Assembly (NCBI GenBank): GCA_030063045.1
Contig: JAQSEB010000114.1
Span: 2,170,001 to 2,234,000 of the forward strand
Source: Pratylenchus scribneri
Lineage: Eukaryota; Nematoda; Chromadorea; Rhabditida; Pratylenchidae
Length of the DNA stretch: 64,000 bases
Direction: 5' to 3'
Translations under genes and position numbers: made by a program
The notes under the pieces: generated by a model
Database searches by the model: none
What the model saw: the letters and a program-made list of their open reading frames with translations, nothing else
What the model was told of the DNA's origin: nothing
In this document: positions 1 to 12,029 of the stretch, piece by piece
Layout of the letters: every line of letters starts with the position of its first letter
Position numbering within the stretch: the first letter of the stretch is position 1

Positions 1-2442
1 GCCGAGGCAAAAAGGCTAATGGCTGCTTTTCGAGAAGGTTGGATTATTTAAAATAATTTAAAAATTTATTCAATTTTAAAAATTAAAAAAAATTGGATAA
101 ATCTCGGTTAGAACCAAATAACTTTGACGGATGGGCAATTTTATTTTTAAAATTCGATTCTTAAATACAGGAGAATTTTATACAAATTTTTGATTTTTCC
201 ACTTATGTCTATTGGAAACTTAGAGAAAATTCACTAATGGCACTATTTGGTGCATTGGTATGTTGCTCACTTTAGTAGATAGGGGAAATTGGGAGGGTTA
301 CTTGGGTTCGATTCTCAGTGACGGTTTGTAATTTTTTTTTTGTTTTTTTTTCTATTATGGTTAAAAATTTCTTTAATTTAAAAAATTTTTGATTAGAATA
401 GAACTGTTTTTAAAACTCCAATTTATTTTTCCACTAATATTCAAAATAATACACTTTTCCACCTACACCAATCAGATCCATATGCGGTCCACCTCAAATC
501 TCCAATTACCGATGAAACAATTTTTGCGGTTGCCGGTGTTTTACGCACATTTTTTCGCCAACTCAATTGTCCACTTATTCCTGTTCGAATGCATTCCAAA
601 CTTTACGAAATTTGTATAAATAAATTTAATTTAAAATTAAATCAAAATTTAGCAAATATTTCATTGGCGGCCGATAAACCCAACCAATATCAAGCACTAA
701 TTTGTACCCTGCCAAAAATCTACTTCAAAACATTGCGAAAATTGCTTGGACATTTGCAAGAAATAATTTCACATGAATCGAGGAATTTTGCCTCACTCGA
801 CAATATTTCAAAAATATTCGGCCCGACACTTTTCAACGTTTCCAATGTATTAATTAAAATTATTTTTAAATTTTAATTATTAATTTTTAGTCCGATGAAG
901 AGGTCTCCGTGGAATGGTACACAATAGCCACAAAACAGACGCACGTGATGCGGGATTTGATATTCCATTATTGTGAAATTTTTGAAGTGAGTGCGGAAGA
1001 ATTATTGGCCAAATGCAAATTGGATGTCATTCAGGAGCAGAAATCATCAAAGGTTGATTATAAAAATCAAAAAGAAAATTAGAAAAATTAATTTAAATAA
1101 ATCAAAACAATATTAAAAATTAATTTAAGTAATTTTATATCAAAAAAAAAGAATATTAAAAATTAATTTAAATAATTTTATATCAAAAAAAAAGAATATT
1201 AAAAATTAATTAGTAATTACTAATTTAAAAATCAAATTTTTTTATTAAATTTATTTTAGAATCCGGCCACTGGTCTACTTTTGCCCATCCACCTGTTCGA
1301 GAAAGACAACAAATGCTTTAACATCCAATCGGAATGGACAGCCGGCCAAGTTGTTGCCTTCAAATTGGAAAAATTGGCTTTCATTTCCTCCATCGAAAAC
1401 TATGCACTCTTCGAAATTATCCGAAATGGCCAATTGGAACGGCGAATTGGTGCCAATGAATCATTGCGATCAATTGTGTTGGGGCGATGGTTGGACTGGG
1501 AAGATCATCAGAATAATTATTTGTTACTGAAAAAAGATTTGCATCCATTCCAACCACAGGTGGATTTTTTAAAAATTATAAAAATAATAAAAATTATAAT
1601 AAAAAGGTAAATATTAAACAAAATTAACAATGCGGGATTAATCGAATGGATAACGGCTTTTGATCAAGAAATTAATGACTCTGGTTCGAATCTTTTCAGG
1701 AGAAAATTTTTAAAAATATTTTTTTAAATTAATTTTATTAAAAAGTGAGTATCTATTAAATAGCAATAAAAAAATGGAATTAGTCAAATAGATAATGATG
1801 CCGATTAAAAAATATAATGGCTCGGGTTCGGATCACGTTTGGGGCAATAATTTTTTAATGTGTTTTTTAAATTAAGTTATTCAATTTTTAACAACTTTTT
1901 TAATAAATAAATAAAATTAAAAATTTTAATAGAAAAAAATAATTTTTTAGTAAACCAAATAATATATTATTCAAAATTAATTATTTCATTCTTTCAGACC
2001 GGCCGTGCCTTCGCCGATGACTTGAAAATTGCAGAACCTGGCTCCAAAACATTCAAATCGGCCTCATTGCGAATTGAGGAAGGCACCCGCGTTTGTCAAT
2101 ATTCCAAAACGATGAAACGTCAAAATGCCTGGAAAGTGGACGAACTTCTCTGGTTTATGGGCTCCGAACTCGACCGGAAATGTCCATTCCAATTTGCATT
2201 GACATTTTTTATTGTCGGTGAAGAAAAGAAGTCTTCTTGGGGAACACCAACGACGATGGGTGCGTCAAAATGCCGCGGCAAATTTCCCGGTTATTGCGTT
2301 GCATTCCGAGGTATAATCATTCATTTAAAATATTCACTCATTCCACTTTTGTTTTAAAGATGAAATCCAACGCCATCAATGGTTGAACTGCATTTGCCTG
2401 AATCAATCGGAATATTTGCCACAACCGCTGATTCAACTTTAA
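1..2442 (+). CDS. ARAP-type Arf-GAP/Rho-GAP protein, 3' part
   Basis: C-terminal 408 residues of a signalling GTPase regulator; the 5' part lies outside the window. Exons read as 1-37, 476-613, 653-846, 891-1052, 1260-1559, 1998-2310 and 2360-2442, all in phase. The order is RhoGAP (about residues 1-120, with VHLKSPITDETIF and ISKIFGPTLFNV), then a Ras-association-like region (about 165-265, LLLPIHLFEKDNKCF) and a final PH domain (about 270-400, WKVDELLWFMGSELD). RhoGAP-RA-PH at the C-terminus is the arrangement known for ARAP proteins, which act on Rho and Arf GTPases at phosphoinositide membranes. The RhoGAP arginine finger and the ArfGAP domain would be upstream and are not seen. Introns hold three tRNA-like repeats. 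Confidence 0.82.
235..330 (+). repeat. tRNA-like SINE candidate 1
   Basis: Lies in the first ARAP intron. A box A-like GGTGCATTGGTATG is followed about 60 bases later by a box B-like GGGTTCGATTC and then by long T runs, the arrangement of a Pol III tRNA-type promoter. No clean cloverleaf acceptor stem was found, so this is read as a tRNA-derived short element, not a tRNA gene. Confidence 0.4.
1630..1725 (+). repeat. tRNA-like SINE candidate 2
   Basis: Lies in the intron between the RA and PH exons of the ARAP gene. TTAATCGAATGGATAACG resembles a tRNA D-arm/box A, and CTGGTTCGAATC is a good box B/T-arm about 40 bases later; T-rich DNA follows. The anticodon arm is degenerate. Confidence 0.45.
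1775..1862 (+). repeat. tRNA-like SINE candidate 3
   Basis: About 130 bases after candidate 2 in the same intron. Box A-like TTAGTCAAATAGATAATG and box B-like CGGGTTCGGATC are followed by a T run. Related in layout to candidate 2 but not a simple copy. Confidence 0.35.
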
Positions 2443-3540
2443 ACCCATGAAAATATTTCACCAACCTTTTTATTATCTCCCCGGGTGCTCTCATTTTCAT
2501 TGTTCAGCATTTTTGTACAATTTTCCTCAATTTATCATTTATTCCCCTACATTATTAAAAATTGCATTTTCTAATATATTCTTGCATTTTTAATATAAAA
2601 TTAATTTTTTTGTATCAAACTTACGAAATATCCAAATAAGGAAATGGATTTCGGCACCACATTAGATTATTCTAGTGGTTTTAACACATTGGTTTCAAAA
2701 TTGAACCCTCCGCTTCGAATCCCGGGTCGGGCAGATATTTGTTTTCAATTTGAGCTTTTTAATTAATTTAAAAGTGAAATTAATCTAAAATTAAATGAAA
2801 TCCATTTGAATTGGAATTTGGAACACAAAGTGCCCTATCAACCATTTCCATTTTCCCAACACAAATTTATGTTTTATTTTTTTTTATTCCCGACTTGTTC
2901 ATTTTCAAATGAATGAGTCAGCCACAGCAAATAGCAATGATAATTCACTCCCCCCTTTTCCCACCTCATTTTGCCCATCCATAACAAACTGTTCCTTCTC
3001 CCACTTTTCTTCCAGCCAATAAACCTTTCTGACGAATTTAACCGACGTCAAAATATATGAAAAAACTTTAACCATTCATTATTGCCTGTCCCTTTTTGAA
3101 CATTTTTTTCTCCTTTTTTGTCCCCTCCATCTTTAGCTTTCATTTGTCCAATTTCTGTAAAAAAAGCCCTCCTCAATTTTTGCCTTCATTCATTCCATCC
3201 ATCCGAACATATCCACGAATTAAAGAGAATGAAAAACATTGGCTTTACACAAAAATCGAACATCGGCTCAATCCACCAATCCTCGCCTTATTGTTTCCCT
3301 CCCTACAATAAAGTTCTTACCATAACTTTTTAAAAGCATTTTTCTTCCAATCAATTTGCCTTTGGCAATAAATTCCATTATCAATCCATTAATAATTTCT
3401 TGCTCATTTTTAATCCATTCAATCAGTCATTACTCTTTTTATTAATTCATCCCATTAAAATTAAATGCACATATATTTTTGCCATAAAAGAAATAAATTT
3501 ATTTTGGGAATTTTGCAATAAACGGATCAAGGATTTATGA
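2443..3540. other. intergenic, downstream of ARAP gene
   Basis: No coding exon recognised. It holds the presumed 3' UTR of the ARAP gene and one tRNA-like element (2645-2740: CGCTTCGAATCCCGGGTC resembles a T-arm). Short pyrimidine-rich stretches (2940-3300) give small open frames on the + strand without family resemblance. An AATAAA lies near 3306. Confidence 0.5.
2645..2740 (+). repeat. tRNA-like SINE candidate 4
   Basis: Only the T-arm half is convincing: CGCTTCGAATCCCGGGTC followed by a T-rich tail. The box A half is weak. Included because it resembles the element near 37430. Confidence 0.3.
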
Positions 3541-3555
3541 ATTATAATAAGGATT

Positions 3556-4575
3556 TGTCGGTCTTTCCGGTTGCCTTTTTTTCGGAAAGAATAATTTTCC
3601 CCTCTTTCCGTTTGCTTTTTTTCCGGAAAGAAATCGGAACAAAACATTTTCCGGAAAGAAATCAGAACAAAACAAAAACATTTTCCGGAAAGAAATCAGA
3701 ACAAAACAAAAACATTTTCCGGAAAGAAATCAGAACAAAACAAAAACATTTTCCGGAAAGAAATCAGAACAAAACAAAAACATTTTCCGGAAAGAAATCA
3801 GAACAAAACAAAAACATTTTCCGGAAAGAAATCAGAACAAAACAAAAACATTTTCCGGAAAGAAATCAGAACAAAACAAAAACATTTTCCGGAAAGAAAT
3901 CAGAACAAAAACAAAACATTTTCCGGAAAGAAATCAGAATAAAACAAAAACATTTTCCGGAAAGAAATCAGAACAAAACAAAAACATTTTCCGGAAAGAA
4001 ATCAGAACAAAACAAAAACATTTTCCGGAAAGAAATCAGAACAAAACAAAAACATTTTCCGGAAAGAAATCAGAATAAAACAAAAACATTTTCCGGAAAG
4101 AAATCAGAACAAAACAAAAACATTTTCCGGAAAGAAATCAGAACAAAACAAAAACATTTTCCGGAAAGAAATCAGAACAAAACAAAAACATTTTCCGGAA
4201 AGAAATCAGAACAAAACAAAAACATTTTCCGGAAAGAAATCAGAACAAAACAAAAACATTTTCCGGAAAGAAATCAGAACAAAACAAAAACATTTTCCGG
4301 AAAGAAATCAGAACAAAAACAAAACATTTTCCGGAAAGAAATCAGAACAAAACAAAAACATTTAAACATTTTCCGGAAAGAAATCAGAAAAAAACATTTT
4401 CCGGAAAGAAATCAGAACAAAAACAAAACATTTTCCGGAAAGAAAATCAGAACAAAACATTTTCCGGAAAGAATCAAAACGTTTTCCGGAAAGAAATCAG
4501 AACAAAACAAAAAAACATTTTCCGGAAAAAATATTTTACCCCTTTCGGGTTGCCCTTTTTCCAGAAAGAATAATA
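3556..4575. repeat. 34-bp minisatellite with CTTTCCGGAAAG core
   Basis: About 26 tandem units of 34 bp, each with the palindromic core TTTTCCGGAAAG followed by AAATCAGAACAAAAC. Units are nearly identical in the centre and degenerate at the right end (4340-4530). Both edges carry a different module, a TTTCCGG(T)TTGCC segment facing a TTTCCGGAAAG segment, that is also seen at the arrays near 33.7 and 54.0 kb. The long + strand open frame across it is a by-product of a unit without stop codons. Confidence 0.93.
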
Positions 4576-7429
4576 AATTTATAAAATTAAAAAAAAAGTA
4601 TATAGATGATTCCATTATAATGATCCTAAATTTAATTAATTATTAAAGGGTAATTAATTATGATTTTCAATTGGAATAATTGCGCTTATCGGATTTTGCT
4701 ACCGTTGTTCATCCTTTCCTATAGAAAGAAGGTTGAAAAATGGCCTCGACAATAACAAATTATACTTATTGCCTCATTTCCTCCACTCAATAGCATCACG
4801 AATGGCTGTTCTGAACATCGCGCATAAACTAATTTTGAATTGGAGAAAGACGATTTGCAAAAAATGGCCTTTTTGGGCTTTCATCCGTTCATTTATTCAT
4901 ATTTCATAGTTTTTAAGCCTCCATTCAATGCCACCCGTCACATTTTTTTTTAGATCCTTTCTCTCCCATTAGAAAACGTAAGTGGCGGAAAAAAACACTG
5001 CTCATGTGATTTTTCTGCACGCAGCAATTTCCATTTTAAGCACAATCTTCTAATGAAATAGCACACTTTTAAAATTTATTGAAATTCAGTGTGAAATTTA
5101 AATCTTTTATGATGAAAAGGCAAAATGCGCAGGTAACATTGTGTAATAATTTCATAATTTTCAAAAAATGTGTACCAAAAGGACAAAATAGAGATTCGAC
5201 ATATTTGGGAAGGAAAAAACATGAATTTGGCCAGCTGGCACATAAATATGCCGCATCCCTCTCTCCCAAAAAAAGGCATATTTTTGGGATTTGGACAAGA
5301 TCCAAATATAGAAGAAGGAACGTCGTTGTCGTGTTTTTCTCGACTCATCCATATTTTGTATCCATTCCCGACCTCTTTCCTCTACTATTCTAGACAAAAA
5401 CAAAATGGGCAGCCAGCTCTGCAAAAAAGCACAAAATACTCGGCCACATTTATTCTTCCTTTTCCCCGCCGTTCCTCTTTTCCTCTTGCTGCCAGCCGAG
5501 AACGGCTGAACCCCACCGACTGCCTGTTGAGAAAGGGAGGGCAGAAATAAATTTGATGAGCAAAACAACCTCCTTCCTCCAAAGCCCCCCCCCCCGCTCC
5601 CTTCCTACAATATTCCGGATCCGGAGCCATCTAATTCCCCTATTTTTTCAACTTTCAAGAATATTATCAAATAAATTTGACTAACAATTTTCATTATTTT
5701 TTCAAAAAAAAATTTCTCAATTTTTCCCATTATTTTTCTTGTGATTTTTTTCCCGCCAACTTCTTTCCCACATCGCCTCGAATGGCCCTTTCATCGTGGT
5801 CGATCCAGTCAGCCGGCCTCCTTTTCTCAAATCGGTGGTGTAGGTGGGGCGGGTGGCGGTGCATTCCCGTGTCTGGTGGTGGCCGGCGACTGGGCACAAA
5901 ATTCTACCACCACCAAAGGGGAAACCGACCGCCCGCCGCCCCGTGCTAGCCGGTGCCTTGCCTCGCCTCGATGAATCGTCCCCCGCGGCCTTCCCCTATT
6001 CTCTTTGTCTGCTGGGCCGACTGACTGGATTGTGAATCGAGGAGGTGGCCTTCCTTCCTTTCAGTACCAACAAAAAAATGGAGGGCATTTGGAAGGAAGT
6101 CCCGCCCCTCTTTAGCCATCATTTTAGCGCGTTGACAGCGGCCAATTTGAGAACACATTCTTTGAACTTTTTTTGCCCTCCTCCTTTTGAACCAATCACA
6201 AACATTTTAAGCAACACCTTTTTGGCTGAATGAGTGAATCCTTCCCTCCAAAATGCGTGCCAGCCTCTGCTTTTGTTGTTGTGATTTCCTCTCAAAAAAC
6301 CTTTTTATTTTCTTTAAATTCCCCTTTCCCAGGTGCCATCCCACTCCATTTCCTTTCCAAATTTTTTTTATTCGTTCAGAATTCAGATGCCTTTTTAAAT
6401 GATTGGGCCTAGAGGCGAATTTTTAAATATTTTTGCAACTATTCTGCAAATATTTCTACATTTTTCTTTGTTTATTTAATAAAAAATGAGAGAATTTTCA
6501 CGGTACTCTTCCCATATATTCAATTAAAATATTTAATTTTTCTTTAATCCAGTCCCCCCCCCCCCCATTTTTGATCAGGCTAAATTATTCTTAATTAATC
6601 CTTTTGCCTTCCATTTTTGATCAAAGTAAAATGCTTATTTTTTCAACATTTCAAGTAAAAATTTGTGGCCAACATTCTTTGGACTTCCCTTTCATTTTTG
6701 AACATCTTCTCCCAGCCATTTCCCCTCCAAAATTTCTTCATCTAATTCCCCAGGGTCAACCTTCCCCAAATGCCCCTCATTTCTCAACCCATTCCATTTT
6801 AAATGAACTCATCCAAAGCGCGGTTTATTCAGTCTCATCAAATGAATGTGGGGCAAATAAACAAAACACACATTTTTCTGAGAGGAACTCCCAAATTGGA
6901 TTAATCCAAGGGAAAAGCGCCAAAATTCCTCCTTCAAAATTGCCGCCGGCGAGGGTTGCAAAAAAGGCTCTCGCTTCTTCCAAAAATGACCACCATCTTC
7001 TGCCGCCTTGAATTAAAACATTCACTAAAGCCACCTCAAAAAGCCATCCTCCCATATTCCACCTCATCCGGGTCATCCCCTCCCCTTCATCCACTCAAAT
7101 CCCTTTTTCTTCTATTTCTCGCGCGCCCATTTTCCCGCATTCAATGCCGCTTCTTCAATTTTATTCTTCTGCTGATTTTCTCGGCTTTTCTGCAAATGCA
7201 AAAAAATCCGTGTTACCGCCCCGCAGCCATTTTCCGATTCATCGGTCAAAGCAGCCGCAGTGCCGCCGCCAATTTCCCAAATTCTTCGCCCTTTCATTTC
7301 ATCTCCGTTCGTTCCATTTTCCCGTAGAAATTTTCAACAATGTTCACCTTTTGCGAAAATTTTGATGCCAAAATTTTATTTTACCTAATAAAAATTAAAT
7401 TCCAGAGGAAAAATAAGCCAAAACGAAAA
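4576..7429. other. long intergenic region before the MEIOC-like gene
   Basis: No exon with family resemblance was found. A GC-richer part (5440-6050) has CCGCC and GGTGG-rich stretches and several overlapping small open frames on both strands, none convincing. 6080-7330 is pyrimidine-rich on the + strand. The last 100 bases likely hold the 5' leader of the next gene, with an acceptor-like TTCCAG near 7400 that could serve for spliced-leader trans-splicing. Confidence 0.45.
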
Positions 7430-10400
7430 ATGGCCGCCGATTGTCGTTTCCAACCGAGGCCAACACCAACAACAGCCGCCGGCCTTTTCACCCGTGATCG
7501 TCTTGCCGAAATTTGGGGCAACAATGATGAAAATGATGCCAATGAACATTTTCATCGGCACAAAAATATTCTCGAGGAGGATGAAATTCGATCATTTGAC
7601 CCGTTGATTTGTTCAATGAAGGCCACCAACAATTTGAATAAGGAACAATCGGTATTGGCCCAATATTTCTTTGATGGTCCAACCACCAAAAAATGTTCCC
7701 TCGAATCGGCCACAATGGACTCTTCCGAGGGTTCATCGCCCAAATCCACGTCGATGTTGCCTCGTCAAAGTCGACTCTATTCATGTTGGTCCAACAATTC
7801 TTCACAACAAGAGGAGGAGAAAATGGCAGGGGTGGCTGGTGCCAATTCCAATGGAAATGTTGGTGGTGGACAAGCCTGGGAGAATGTCTGGGATTGGGTG
7901 CAAAGCAGTACGGCACAACAACAGCAACAAGCAAAATTGCCTACGACACAGATTGATAATGGCATGAAGGTGGGTAGCAGTGCCAAAATTGGTTTAGAGG
8001 GAAAATATTAATGAATTTTGGGTGGTAAAAATTCCAAATTTGTCCAATCCAATTACCAAATCTGTCCCTCCTTATTTCCATGCATGCCTTCCCGAAAAAA
8101 TGATTGAACAGAGTAGGGAATAATTGAGTATATTCGATTGAGTACTTGCATTAGTTTTTGGCTCATAACTCACGGAGGCAACAATTAATCTCGGAAGGCG
8201 ATATACTTATGGAAAGAGCAAACTTTCCTCTACAAAGTGGCTTCATTAAATTTTATGAAATTCAAAGTTTAAAAAAAGTTATATATCCTTGAAATGTAAT
8301 AAACCCATATTTTCGGAGGAAAAGCCCTTTTTTCTATAAAAGTGGTTAGATTTTTAAAAATTAGTTAAGCCAGTTTTTAGAGGATTTTTAAGGCTTTCAA
8401 ATGGCAAATCGCCTTCCCATATTAGTTGCTTCCTTCTCGGGTTATGGCCAAAAAGAACGACACCAAATTGTCCTCGATTTCGCCTTTATCCCATTTCCCC
8501 TTTTATGCTATCTCTGATAAATGATTTCCTTTCAAATATATTTCCTCCATCTCATAGAGGGAAAGGTCATTCATTCCCCCAACATCCATTTCCTCCATCT
8601 TCACAATTCAAAATTTGGTTGGCGGCCTTTGCGAAGGAAACAAAAATTTTTACACGCGCACATTTCTTCTTTCCATTTTGCGCGCCCATTTTCCTTCCTC
8701 TTTTTGCTGCCAGCCGCCTCCCCTTTTTGGCTACTGCCAGCCGACGGCTGTGGTGCAAATGGACCAATTCATTCCCTCCTTTTCCCCTCCTACTTTTTGT
8801 GTGTTTTCCTCGCGTGGTGGCTGGGACAGGTTGGCACTGGGCAAAGGGGGGAAGCGATGAGCCAGCCGGTCGACCCCAACAGCAGCTGCAAAAAAGTGGG
8901 AAAAGCGGTGAAGAAAGGGGAAATTGGGGGCAAATTGAGGGAATTCTTTGATCTTTTTTTGTGTGGCAACAAAAAAAGGGAAATGGACTGGAAATGGGCC
9001 AAATTGGCAATGAGTGAAAAATAAACAAAAATAAATTTTTATGGATTACAAAAATGAAATAAAAATATAATTTTAAATTGTAATTTTACTTTAGTATCAA
9101 CAAATCTTCAATTTTGGAGGCGATGGCAACAATTTGAGTGGCAGCAGCCCTGGCACAAGTGGTGGCGCCGATCAGCAACATTTTAACTGGGATTTGGACA
9201 CATTTGGTTGTGGCACAAAAAATGGCAGAAATGGAGGGGAAAATGGCTGGAGTGGAGGAAGCCAATCCGCAGGGGCTGGCAGCAGTTCGGGTGGCTCATT
9301 CACCTCATCGCCGGCTGCGGCTGGCAACAATTCTTCCTCGAACAACAATTTGATGATGCTTTGGCAATTTTCGCCCCCAGCCACTTTTGGGCCAAAATGC
9401 GCGGCGGCGGCAGAGGATCCAATTGATGGACTGGTGGAGGGAATTGACAAATGGGAGGTATTCGGGTGGCCTGCAAAGGAGAAAACTGCAGAAAATCCAT
9501 CAGTACAACCGATGATGCAACAACCATTCCGGTCAATTCGCCGCCAAAGTCGAGGCCTTTGGTCAGTTTAAAAAGATGGCAGGGGATTAAGTTCCTGGCA
9601 CTTTTTCTTTTGGCCATAACTCAGGAAATAAGTAACAAATTTAGGAAGGCGATATGCCATTTGAAAGCCCTAAATGTCCTCTATAAAGTGGCTATAAAAA
9701 TTTTGAAGCCACTTTTTAGAGGACACTTTGGGCTTTAAAATGGTATATCGCCTCCTCAAATTGGTTATTGCCTCGATGAGTTTTTGGCTAAAAACTTATA
9801 CCTAATCAACACTAATCAATTGTTCCCCACCCAAAGGGAGAATTTATCGGAGAGGAAAAAAATGGCCAAAAATGAAAAAAATATATAAGAATTTTTTCAA
9901 TTTTTAAAATAATTTCCTCCCCCAAAATAGGTCTGAACAAGAAATGGACATTGGAGAGGAGGAAACCATTCGCCAAGGCGACATTTACGCATCCAAATGC
10001 GAAGTGGCAAAATGGCCATCACAACAAAATGGAAGGGCGAAGGAAATGTTGCTGCCAGAATATGGAGGATTGGATCAACAAAAAGGAGGCCAACATCGAA
10101 TCCAACAGCAGATTAAGGTGGGAAGACATTTGGATATGGTCAAAATCCAAAGAATTCCTTCAATTTCAGCGTCCAATTCCAACACGTCTTCGCCCAATTG
10201 TTGGCCAATCATTCGGCAGTGGCACTCAATCTTCTACTGCCGGCCCCATTCCTTTGCTCGATTCAACTCCATTCTTTGGCAAGCAGCCAAAATCGCTGTT
10301 CGCCACAGAGCCAAAATTGCCTTCAACCATTGGGGAATGTTTCAAAGGGAATGATGGATGCTTTTCGGCAATCAATGAACAAAATGGCCAACTGAATTTT

Positions 10401-12029
10401 GGCATCCATTCACAGAAATTTGGCACTGGAAACCTTGGCCGACCAAATAATAACAGTTGCGATGAACAAGAATTGCGCCTCTATCATAAACATTTGGAAT
10501 TGCAACAGCACATTTATGAGCATGTTTATGCACAAATGTTGGGTCAACAACAGGCAAGTTGGCCTTTCAAAAGGGGATTGTTAACCAAAGGAACCCAAAC
10601 AAAAGGGGGATTTTGAACATTGACCATTTTAAGGAGGGAACATTTATAATAACTCATTAAGGACTGAATCAAAATTAATGATTTTTAGTATCAAGTTAAA
10701 GAGCAGACTTTTGGCTATCAAATGATATCAAATTTAATTAAATTGGTTCAATATTAATAAAGTTATGCCCAAAAAACCATTGGACATTTGGCTAATCCAT
10801 AGTAAAGATCATAATAGAATTTAAGCACACAATTTTCGTCAATTCTGAACGAATTTAAATAAAATTAATATCATGTGATAGCCCAAAGTCTGTTCTTTAA
10901 TTTATTAATAAAATTTTAAAAATTGATTCTATACTTGATGAGTTATTATAAACGGCGCTAAGTTGGCTCAGCACCAAGGTGGACTGTTCTAATAAGAGAG
11001 AAATTAACCCAATGGACACCTTCCCAAAAGGGGGAATTGTATCAAATTCCAAATGATTTTAACCAAAACAGAATAACAAAATTCTCCCATTTCCAGATGT
11101 CCACTGCTAATAATGCCACTGCCACCCTTCAGCTGGGCCAACCAACCCCATTGTTGTTGCGTCGCAGTGCGGCCGCCCTCGAATTGCACCATTGGCTGGA
11201 GGAATGCACCGAACAATACAAACAGCTGGAAAAGGAGAGGAAAAAGACGGAGGCGGAATTGGCCCGGCACAATTTGGGCAAACGAATTAGTTCCGCAAAT
11301 GCCCTTCCAATTCCCCGTCTTCCGCCGGCCCCATCCCGCGTTGATCGGCTCATTGTGGACTTCTTCCGGGAGCATGCCCGTGTGGTCACCCTCCTTGGCA
11401 AAATGGAACAGCTGAAGCAGGGGCCAATGCCGCCGGAAGTTCATCAAGTTCATCGACAATTCCTCGATGCCGTTCGACTTTTGCAACAAACCAGGCTGGC
11501 CGAACGGACGGCAATTTTGCAACAACTTCGAGGCGAAGTTGGCCGATACAATGAGGAAAGAGGTGTGTTTAAAAAGGGGTTTTTTATTGTTTGGGAAAGG
11601 GTCGAATTTTTAGGCAATATTATTTGATAGGGTAAAGGGTATATAAGGCAAAAAAATAACATCAAAAATGTCGATCAAATTAAAAGAGAAAATTTTAACA
11701 ATTAACTTTCAAATTCAAATCCATAAAAGGAAAAGAATCAAAAAAGAATTTATTTAAAGCTCTTAAGGCATTTTTAACGGGAAAATCTTTTAAATTAGCA
11801 TAAAAATCACCAATTCAAATCCATTCCAATTCATTCAGAAACTGCCAATCTCACAAATGCACTGAACACCGTGAGCAAAGCCGTGTTGCGCAGTCGAAGT
11901 GCCAATTGGTGTTCACTGATTTGGACAATTGGTGGAACTGACAATTCGGAACAAAACCTGGAATTGACCCGAATTGTGGAGGCCAATTACGAATTGGCAC
12001 CGCCCGAAATCAAATTGCGCACAATTTGA
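7430..12029 (+). CDS. MEIOC-like meiosis coiled-coil protein
   Basis: Six exons join in phase: 7430-7969, 9095-9561, 9931-10117, 10170-10553, 11097-11562 and 11839-12029, giving 744 residues. The N-terminal 400 residues are low-complexity (Ser, Gly, Asn, Gln) with two short RQSR...WS repeats. The C-terminal part, from about residue 555, matches what I know of MEIOC: HHWLEEC, then [25 protein letters not shown] and [12 protein letters not shown]. In mammals MEIOC binds the RNA helicase YTHDC2 and stabilises the meiotic programme; a germline role here is inferred. The intron after 10553 begins GCAAGT, a GC-AG intron. The start was chosen at the first ATG after a TTCCAG acceptor; further 5' exons cannot be excluded. 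Confidence 0.8.
8154..8457. repeat. M1 inverted-repeat element, copy 1
   Basis: About 300 bp inside the first intron of the MEIOC-like gene. The left arm (GGCTCATAACTC... GGAAGGCGATATAC) is the reverse complement of the right arm (...AATCGCCTTCCCA... GGGTTATGGCC), with diverged DNA between: a non-autonomous hairpin/MITE-type element. Confidence 0.8.
9605..9790. repeat. M1 element, short copy 2
   Basis: A compact copy of about 185 bp in the second intron of the MEIOC-like gene. Both arms are present (GGCCATAACTC and GGTATATCGCCTCC) but most of the loop is deleted, so the two arms nearly abut. Confidence 0.8.
10636..10957. repeat. M3 inverted-repeat element, copy 1
   Basis: About 320 bp in the fourth intron of the MEIOC-like gene. 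It begins TTTATAATAACTCATTAAGG and ends with the complementary GATGAGTTATTATAAAC; inner parts (AGAGCAGACTTTTGGCTATC and GATAGCCCAAAGTCTGTTC) are also inverted. A second copy is at 20708-21022. Confidence 0.75.

Noticed and set aside
3537..4646. 369-codon open frame with repetitive Lys/Phe/Arg/Asn protein
   Set aside because: It spans the 34-bp minisatellite; the unit has no stop in any + frame, so openness is a by-product. No introns, family or sensible composition.
5440..6050. GC-richer open frames on both strands, possible exon
   Set aside because: Frames overlap on both strands, have no recognisable domain and no matching splice partners; more likely composition bias or promoter DNA.
8505..8950. 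Open frames of about 150 codons on both strands in the first MEIOC-like intron
   Set aside because: The flanking exons join in phase without it, and the sequence is pyrimidine-rich with no family resemblance.
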